From assembly GCF_900095215.1 (NCBI RefSeq), contig NZ_LT606949.1:62001-126000 (forward strand): 64,000 nucleotides of DNA. Direction: 5' to 3'. Below, piece after piece: positions 58,047 to 64,000 of this stretch. Position numbers and translations under genes: made by a program. Source of the stretch: Polynucleobacter necessarius. Lineage in GTDB: Bacteria; Pseudomonadota; Gammaproteobacteria; Burkholderiales; Burkholderiaceae. Below the pieces are notes generated by a model. That model saw only the letters and a list, made by a program, of their open reading frames with translations. It was not told where the DNA came from and did not search any database. The first letter of the stretch is position 1; the number at the start of each line of letters is the position of its first letter.

Positions 58047-59894
58047 ATGTCATGGGCTGGAAAATTACTCCGCGTTAACTGACGCAAGGGCACTTGCCAA
58101 TCTGAACCTTTGAATATGAAGTGGGCCAAGGAATATTTGGGTTCACGTGGCTTGGCTTCAAAGTATTTTATTGAAGAGGTGGATCCTAAGGTAGACCCTC
58201 TTTCTCCAGAAAATAAAATTATTTGGGCTACTGGCCCTTTAACTGGAACCACAGCATCTACAGCTGGTCGCTACACTGTTGTTACTAAGGGCCCTCTAAC
58301 ATGAGCCATTGCTTGCTCTAACTCTGGTGGTTATTGGGGTGCGGAATTAAAGATGGCTGGCTGGGATATGGTGATATTGCAGGGCAAGTCGGCTAAGCCC
58401 GTATATCTTTATATCGAAAACGATAAGGCAGAACTCATTGATGCTTCTGACTTATGGGGCCGATCTGTTTGGGAAACGGAGCCCACAATCAAAATCAAAT
58501 ATCAGGACCCGCAGATACGAGTTTCTTGTATTGGGCGTGCCGGTGAAAGCCAAGTGCTATATGCGGCGATTGTGAATGACTTGCACCGTGCGGCAGGGCG
58601 TTCAGGGGTTGGCGCGGTGGTGGGCAGTAAGCATTTAAAGGCTGTCGCAGTTCGCGATACCAAAGGGGTTGGCAATCTAAAAAATCCAAAAGCATTTATG
58701 GAAGCAGTGGCGGCAGGTAAGGCGGTGTTGGCTGGTTATGCTGTTACTGGGCAAGGTCTACCTACGTATGGCACGCAAGTATTAATGAATGTCATTAATG
58801 AAGTAGGCGCACCTCCAACTCGCAACCACCAAGATGTTCAGGTTGAGGGTGCCAAAGATATTTCCGCCGAAGCCATGGCGACCCCTCGTGAAAGTGATGG
58901 CAAAGCGCACTCGGTAACCAATCAAGATTTCTTTGCTTGTACCATCGCGTGCGGTCGTATCTCAAAAATCGACGACACCCATTTTTCAATCGAGAATAAG
59001 CCTCAACATATGCACGCTTCTGGTGGGCTTGAATATGAAGCGGCTTGGGCACTTGGTGCGGCGAATGGTGTCAATGATTTGGAAGCTTTGCAATACGCCA
59101 ATCAGCTGTGTAATGAACAAGGTTTAGATCCCATTTCTTTTGGAGCCACCATTGGCGCTGTGATGGAGCGTTATGAAATGGGTGTTTTAACCAAAGAGCA
59201 AATTGGTATTGAGTCTCCATTTGGATCCGCGAAAGCGCTTTGCTATTTGGCTGACATTCCAACTGAGGGCACCGGTTTTGGCAAAGAGATTGGTCTTGGC
59301 TCTGCGCGCTTGACGAAAAAATATGGATATCCAGATCTTTCTATGAGTGTGAAAGGGCAAGAGTTTCCTGCTTACAATGGGCGCGTGATTCAGGGTATTG
59401 GTTTAGCTTATGCCACCTCAAATCGGGGTGCTTGCCATCTTCGCGGCTACACCATTGCATCAGAAGTGCTGGGCATTCCTGTAAAGACTGAGTCAACTGA
59501 AACTCAAGGAAAGCCAGAATTGGTTAAAGCATTTCAAGATGCTACTGCTGCCTTTTATTCGGCGGGCATTTGTATCTTTACGAGTTTTGCATGGACCTTG
59601 GCGGATGTGGCGCCACAACTGCAAGCAGCGTGTGGAGATGAATTCACAGTAGAAAATTTAACGACTATTGGTGAACGCATCTGGAATATGGAGCGAGACT
59701 TTAATAATCGTTCTGGCTTTACAAATAAAGACGATAAGTTGCCTAAGCGTTTGATGGAAGAGGCTGCTAAAACTGGCCCAGGCAAAGGCGTGGTGAGTGG
59801 TTTGGATAAGATGCTTCCTGAGTACTACCAGGTTCGTTGTTGGGATGCTGAGGGTCGTCCAAGCGCCGAAACATTGAAGCGCTTAGGTCTTTGA
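58047..59894 (+). pseudogene. aorB: Tungsten-containing aldehyde:ferredoxin oxidoreductase (AorB-like), two in-frame TGA
   Basis: AOR-family catalytic subunit, oxidising aldehydes (or reducing acids) with a W-bis-pyranopterin and [4Fe-4S]. ATG 58047: MSWAGKLLRVN, then TGA (58080-58082), then in phase [22 protein letters not shown] and [26 protein letters not shown] (58302-58304), then AIACSNSGGYWGAELKMAG and 513 further codons to 59894. The second TGA sits where homologues have Gly (GPLTGAIACSNSGG). FYDH-like pterin regions, RVSCIGRAGES and HLRGYTIASEVLG remain. Full span 615 codons, normal. Two nonsense codons within 86 codons make expression unlikely. Confidence 0.9.
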
Positions 59895-59904
59895 GTCAGC
59901 ATCA

Positions 59905-61168
59905 ATGAAGCATGTCATTTTGGGCAATGGCCCAGCTGGCGTCATCGCCGCGGAAATCATTCGTAAGCGCTCTCCTCATGATCAGATCGTCATGATTGGA
60001 TCTGAGGACGCGTCGCCGTATTTTCGAATGGTAATTCTATTTGCTGATGGGTAATATTCAAGAATCGGGCACTTATTTGCGTAAGGATCCCGATCATTAC
60101 CAAAAACTGCAAATTGAGCAGATAAGCGGGCAAGCTGTTGCTGTTGATCATAAGACAAAGAGGCTAGAGCTCACGGATGGTCAATCTATTCAATTTGACA
60201 AGTTGTTAATTGCCACAGGTTCTGTTCCTGTCCGGCCGCCGATTCCTGGGATTGATTTGCCAGGAGTTCATCCTTGCTGGACTTTGGAGGATGCGCGCGC
60301 AATTGCCAAGTTGGCTAAGCCCGGTTCACGTGTTTTACAAATGGGCGCAGGCTTTATTGGCTGCATTATTTTGGAGGCACTTGCTAGCAGAAAGCTGGAG
60401 CTCACTGTAGTCGAGATGGGTGATCGAATGGTGCCCCGTATGATGACTGCGGTTGCTGGCGGCATGATAAAAAAATGGGTTGAGGGAAAAGGTGTTCAGG
60501 TCTATACCGACACAAAGGTTGAAGGAATTTCCCAATCCGCTAATGGATTGAGCGTCAAACTTTCGAAGGGAAAATCACTGGAGGTCGCTTGAGTAATTTC
60601 AGCCACAGGCGTGCGTCCCAACATTGCCTACCTTCAAGATTCCGGTCTGGAGATAAAGACGGGGATTTTGGTGAATGAGCGGATGCGAACTTCTCATTCT
60701 GATATTTATGCCGCTGGAGATGTGACCGAGAGCATTGATTTTTCAACGGGTCAGCGCATCGTCAATGCAATTCAGCCCAATGCTGCTGAGCAGGCTCGTA
60801 TCGCCGCTATTGCCATGACTGGTGGGAATGCCAACAACCTGGTGGCGCTACAGATAAATGTTTTGGATACATTGGGACTTATCTCTTGCTCATTTGGTTT
60901 TTGGTCCGGTGCCGCAGGAGGAGACCATGTGGAAATCGTTGAGCCGCAGCTGTTCAAATACATGCGACTTGAATTCTTAGGAGATGTTTTGGTGGGGGCT
61001 ACTTGTGTTGGAAGTACCGCCCATATTGGAGTGCTCAGGGGTTTGATCCAAGGCAAGATTGCGCTCGGAGAGCGGGAAGAGACTTTAATGGGTGATCCTA
61101 CTAAAGCGATGGACGCGTATTTGGCGTCAAGACAAGCACAATCTGCGTGGATGAATGCAGCTCTAAGG
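59905..61168 (+). pseudogene. aorC: NAD(P)/FAD-dependent oxidoreductase subunit (AorC-like), frameshift and in-frame TGA
   Basis: Flavoprotein that would couple AOR/ferredoxin to NAD. ATG 59905: MKHVILGNGPAGVIAAEIIR (FAD Rossmann). A base missing at ~60035 changes frame, after which MGNIQESGTYLRKDPDHY, LIATGSVPVRPPIPGI and VLQMGAGFIGCIILEALASR (NAD motif) are legible. TGA at 60590-60592 interrupts SLEVA..VISATGVRPN, then DIYAAGDVTES and ..SAWMNAALR follow. The frame runs without a stop into the MoaD-like segment. 10 bp after aorB. Non-functional. Confidence 0.85.
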
Positions 61169-61423
61169 ATGCAGATTACCTTGAAGTTGTTTGCCAGCTT
61201 GGCAAGCTATTTACCATCCAATAAAAAAAGCAATGTCGCGACGGACATTGACTTGGCCGATGGTAGCACTATTGGTGACGTGATCATTCTTTATAAAATT
61301 CCCAGTAAATCAGCGCACTTAGTCATGGTAAATGGGGTTTATATTCAGCCTGAGGAACGTGATCAATATGCCCTCAAGTCGAATGACGCTCTGGCCATTT
61401 GCCCTCCGGTAGCTGGTCGCTAA
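61169..61423 (+). CDS. MoaD/ThiS-like small protein, C-terminus AGR instead of GG
   Basis: 84-residue beta-grasp protein: MQITLKLFASLASYLP, then ADGSTIGDVIILYKIP, HLVMVNGVYIQPEERDQYAL and SNDALAICPPVAGR. MoaD family members in molybdo-/tungstopterin synthesis carry sulfur on a C-terminal Gly-Gly; AOR-linked copies end PPVAGG as I recall, and here the last residue is Arg (CGC). AGG precedes the ATG, but the upstream aorC frame reads straight through into it. The frame is open, so listed as a CDS, but the loss of the terminal Gly would abolish thiocarboxylation. Possibly a remnant. Confidence 0.6.
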   Translation: MQITLKLFASLASYLPSNKKSNVATDIDLADGSTIGDVIILYKIPSKSAHLVMVNGVYIQPEERDQYALKSNDALAICPPVAGR

Positions 61424-61442
61424 TTCCATTCTGTTTTGCTGA

Positions 61443-61739
61443 ATGCCGCAATTTGAGCGAAAGATGGGCTGCACCCCCGTGGATTTACTGCGCTGGTTGC
61501 CTCAAGCTCTTGGCAGCCTTTATTCCAATACGAGTTTAGTGATAGACGGTAAGACTTGAATAGAGAGCGATGAACCTGAGTTAAGAATTTTTGGGTTTAG
61601 TCAGCAGGTCAGAAAAATTGCGCTTCTGGAGATACCGGTTTTGCTGGTGAGACTCCAGTTCTCTGAAAATTGGACGCAGAGCGATTGCGAGAATGCCCTC
61701 AATCGATTTGATCTTTATACTCGTAGAGGTGGTGGCTAA
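61443..61739 (+). pseudogene. Small AOR-cluster protein of unknown function, in-frame TGA, C-terminal GGG
   Basis: 98 codons from ATG 61443: MPQFERKMGCTPVDLLRWLP, GSLYSNTSLVIDGKT, TGA (61557-61559), then in phase ESDEPELRIFGFSQQVRKIAL, LEIPVLLVRLQFSENW, LNRFDLYTRRGGG and TAA at 61737-61739. It resembles an uncharacterised small protein I associate with AOR operons in betaproteobacteria; not certain. The C-terminal Gly-Gly-Gly is notable beside a MoaD-like gene. Probably a dead gene of the same operon. Confidence 0.5.
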
Positions 61740-61778
61740 ATTGAAGACCCACTTTAAATCTATTTATTGAGTTTTTAT

Positions 61779-63014
61779 ATGACCGTTAATTTACCTCTAC
61801 CCCAAAAAGCCGAACTCAAACCTGTCACAGGTTTCCAGATGGGCATTGCCGCAGCTGGCATTAAAAAGGCAAATCGCAAAGATTTACTTGTAATGACCTT
61901 GGCTCCCGGTTCGCAAGTAGCTGGCGTTTTTACCTTGAATCGCTTTTGCGCCGCCCCTGTCCAGGTTTGTCGTGAACATTTGGCGCAAGAGGGTCGTCAT
62001 GGCGAGATCAGGGCTTTGGTGGTAAATACCGGCAATGCCAATGCTGGAACGGGCGAGTCAGGCATGAAACATGCTTTGGAAACTTGCTCGGCCTTGGCCA
62101 AGGATCTTCAGATTAATCCAGAGCAAATTCTGCCATTTTCAACGGGCGTGATTTTAGAGCCACTGCCAATAGAAAAAATTATTTCCGCTCTCCCAAGGGC
62201 GGTAGCCGACTTGGGTGAGGACAATTGGTTTGATGCTGCTGAAGCCATCATGACAACAGACACTCAGCCCAAGGCTACTTCAGTGACTGTGCAAACGCCT
62301 GATGGTGCAGTAACCATCACTGGTATCTGTAAGGGTGCTGGCATGATTCATCCCAATATGGCAACAATGCTCGGATTTATCGCAACTGATGTAGGATTCG
62401 CGCCAGGTCTCTTGAGTAGTCTCACTCGCGAGATTGCCGACCTTTCATTTAATGCCATCACGATTGATGGCGATACATCCACCAATGATTCTTTCATCAT
62501 CATGGCAACAGGACAGTCTGCGGTGCAGATTAAATCCGTTACGGCTCCTAGTTATGCCATTTTGCGTGACGCATTAATTGCCTTGACTAGAAAGCTGGCT
62601 CAAATGATTGTGCGTGATGGTGAGGGCGCGACCAAGTTTATGACAATTGAGGTTGTTGGTGGCAAAACTGCCGAAGAATGTCGCCTTGTTGCGAAAGCGG
62701 TCGCGCATTCTCCTTTGGTTAAAACAGCATTCTTTGCTAGCGATCCGAATTTGGGTCGTATCCTTGCGGCCGTTGGCTATGCGGGCATTGCAGACTTGGA
62801 TGTCAATCGCGTGCAAATGTGGTTAGGGGATGTTTTGGTTGCTAAAGATGGTGGCCGTAATCCTGACTATCAAGAATCGGATGGTCAGCGAGTGATGCAA
62901 GCTTCAGAAATCACCGTCAAGATTGATCTGGGTCGTGGCGAGGCGACACAAACCATGTGGACATGCGACTTATCGCATGATTATGTATCTATTAATGCAG
63001 ACTATCGCTCATAA
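61779..63014 (+). CDS. argJ: Bifunctional glutamate N-acetyltransferase / amino-acid acetyltransferase
   Basis: ArgJ transfers acetyl from N-acetylornithine to glutamate in the cyclic arginine pathway. 411 aa from ATG 61779 ([20 protein letters not shown]); an in-frame TTG at 61767 would add four residues. [17 protein letters not shown]; autoprocessing [16 protein letters not shown] (cleavage before the Thr); [29 protein letters not shown]. Located after secA (the AOR cluster lies between). Intact: arginine synthesis step retained. Confidence 0.96.
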   Translation: MTVNLPLPQKAELKPVTGFQMGIAAAGIKKANRKDLLVMTLAPGSQVAGVFTLNRFCAAPVQVCREHLAQEGRHGEIRALVVNTGNANAGTGESGMKHALETCSALAKDLQINPEQILPFSTGVILEPLPIEKIISALPRAVADLGEDNWFDAAEAIMTTDTQPKATSVTVQTPDGAVTITGICKGAGMIHPNMATMLGFIATDVGFAPGLLSSLTREIADLSFNAITIDGDTSTNDSFIIMATGQSAVQIKSVTAPSYAILRDALIALTRKLAQMIVRDGEGATKFMTIEVVGGKTAEECRLVAKAVAHSPLVKTAFFASDPNLGRILAAVGYAGIADLDVNRVQMWLGDVLVAKDGGRNPDYQESDGQRVMQASEITVKIDLGRGEATQTMWTCDLSHDYVSINADYRS

Positions 63015-63035
63015 AAGAAAATGATTGTTTGAAAA

Positions 63036-63892
63036 ATGCATGAAAAATTAGATCGCCTTTTAGATCATCTCGATATTTTTTTGCCAAAGCCATTGACTGA
63101 AGAGCAGTGGAAGTCTTCTACTGCCTTTAGATGGCATCGTCGTGACAGTATCTTTGGAAGTATTGGATGTTTACAGCCAGTCAAGTATGTAGCGGATATT
63201 ACTTTCGAGGATCTGCAAAATATTGATCGCCAACGTGACGCGATACGTGATAACACCAAAAACTTTATCCAAAAAAGCCTGCGAACAATATTTTGTTGAC
63301 GGGTGCACGAGGAACAGGAAAGTCCTCTCTGATTAAGGCGAGCTTGCATGAGTTTGCTAGCCAAGGTTTGCGCCTAGTCGAGGTTGAAAAAGAGCATCTA
63401 GCCGATTTCGCCGACATTACCGAACGTTTGGCGGCGCGTCCTGAGTGCTTCATTATTTTTTGCGATGACCTGTCGTTTGAGGACGGCGAATCTGGCTATG
63501 AGGCCATGAAATCAGCCCTAGACGGCTCGGTTTCTGCTCAAGTCGATAACATCTTGATTTACGCCATATCGAATCGTCGCCATTTATTGCCTGAGTATAT
63601 GAAAGATAACGAAGGGTATATGAATAGCGATGATGGTGAAATTCATCCTGGTGAAGTGGTTGAGGAGAAGAGTTCCTTGTCGGAGTGCTTTGGGCTTTGG
63701 CTGTCTTCTTATCCACCAAAACAAGATGAGTATTTGGCGATCGTGTCGCATTGGTTGCAGCATTTTGGTTTGAGTGCTCCGCAAATCGAGGCTGCTCGTG
63801 CCGAGGCTTTGGTTTTGGCTTTAGAGCGTGGCTCACGTTCAGGCCGGGTTGCTTGGCAATTCGCGAAGCACTGGGCTGGCTCAAAGTCTTAA
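63036..63892 (+). pseudogene. DUF815-family AAA+ ATPase, frameshift before P-loop
   Basis: DUF815 ATPases are RarA/AAA-like proteins of unknown role. ATG 63036: MHEKLDRLLDHLDIFLPKPL .. WHRRDSIFGSIGCLQPVKYV, DLQNIDRQRDAIRDNTKNFI. An A6 run (63271-63276) needs one more A to continue as KPANNILLTGARGTGKSSLI (Walker A), then FCDDLSFEDGESGYEAMKSALDG (Walker B region) and SNRRHLLPEYMKDN, to TAA ~63892. The position after argJ and before a NUDIX gene is typical for Burkholderiales. Only one lesion seen; a recent pseudogene, or a sequencing error here cannot be excluded. Confidence 0.7.
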
Positions 63893-63906
63893 GATGATTT
63901 TTCTGA

Positions 63907-64000
63907 ATGAGTGAAATCAATCGACCCATCACTGAAGTGGCGGCGGGAATATTGCTTGATGCTGAAGGCCGCTATCTTTTAGGACAAAGACCAGAGGGAA
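63907..64000 (+). CDS. NUDIX hydrolase (MutT-like), truncated by window end
   Basis: ATG 63907 gives MSEINRPITEVAAGILLDAE and then GRYLLGQRPEG at the window edge: the N-terminal strand pattern of MutT/8-oxo-dGTP diphosphatase type NUDIX proteins, with the QRP-G stretch leading to the NUDIX box (outside). In relatives the order argJ-ATPase-mutT is conserved. Only ~31 residues visible. Confidence 0.7.
   Translation, partial: MSEINRPITEVAAGILLDAEGRYLLGQRPEG

Noticed and set aside
58080..58304. TGA codons in the AOR gene as selenocysteine or recoded sense
   Set aside because: Neither site aligns with a Cys/Sec position (one replaces Gly in a conserved G-A-I-A-C segment), no SECIS-like hairpin was evident just downstream, and adjacent genes carry unrelated TGA and indel lesions.
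57385..61760. AOR cluster as a recent horizontal island
   Set aside because: No mobility genes, flanking repeats or obvious base-composition change; similar clusters occur in betaproteobacteria, so vertical inheritance followed by decay is simpler.
1..64000. Alternative genetic code with TGA read as tryptophan
   Set aside because: Intact genes such as murG, ddlB, rsmH and ftsI end at TGA exactly where family lengths predict and contain none internally; TAG also interrupts pseudogenes.
1..64000. All lesions as sequencing errors
   Set aside because: Disablements avoid 44 core genes, including a 22-kb stretch, and include substitutions and a 19-bp duplication. Single homopolymer cases (mscL, DUF815) could still be errors.

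Overview
The window reads as a chromosomal segment of a betaproteobacterium of the Burkholderiaceae, most like Polynucleobacter. Supporting signs are a moderate GC content (mid-40s percent by eye), the order petABC-sspA-sspB, the order rpe-trpE-trpG-trpD-trpC, an unbroken dcw cluster followed by a peroxiredoxin, lpxC, a DUF721 gene and secA, and phasin and bioAFD/bioB genes. The most striking property is the contrast between about 44 intact housekeeping genes and 18 or 19 broken accessory genes. The breaks are single-base indels and in-frame TAG/TGA codons. They are absent from the essential genes: more than 22 kb of division, envelope and secretion genes (about 34.99-57.38 kb) have no disablement. 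This is the signature of recent genome erosion and fits an obligate endosymbiont such as Polynucleobacter necessarius of Euplotes ciliates. The organism name is an inference; the pattern is directly visible.

Layout. 0-5.2 kb: broken TPR gene and broken mscL (minus strand), then petABC (cytochrome bc1), sspA, sspB and tRNA-Thr(TGT). 5.2-9.3 kb: remnants of a TPR/SPINDLY glycosyltransferase, an MFS transporter and a phasin. 9.3-15.4 kb: minus-strand genes rmuC, grxD, prmC-prfA-hemA and ung, with a small broken membrane protein beside hemA. 15.4-20.3 kb: broken M61 peptidase, dsbC, a ubiquinone hydroxylase and ychF. 20.3-26 kb: a winged-helix-like gene lacking a start codon, a small membrane protein, and rpe-trpEGDC. 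26-34.7 kb: apaG, mltA, broken enoyl-CoA hydratase, broken M20 amidohydrolase, the biotin genes (bioD intact; bioA, bioF and bioB disabled) and coq7.

35-54 kb is a complete dcw cluster (mraZ to ftsZ), with MraZ repeats and a LexA-like box in front, followed by a 19-codon arginine-rich ORF, a peroxiredoxin and lpxC. 54-57.4 kb holds a DUF721 gene and secA. 57.5-61.7 kb is a decayed tungsten aldehyde:ferredoxin oxidoreductase operon (ferredoxin, catalytic subunit, FAD subunit, MoaD-like protein and a small unknown protein). 61.8-64 kb has argJ, a frameshifted DUF815 ATPase and the start of a NUDIX gene.

Taken together, the cell keeps respiration (bc1, ubiquinone), tryptophan and arginine synthesis, translation termination, heme synthesis, wall synthesis and division. 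It has lost, or is losing, biotin synthesis, polyhydroxybutyrate granule proteins, osmotic-shock protection, a W-dependent aldehyde oxidase, peptidases, a transporter and a protein O-glycosylation-type enzyme. I saw no insertion sequences, phage genes or CRISPR arrays.
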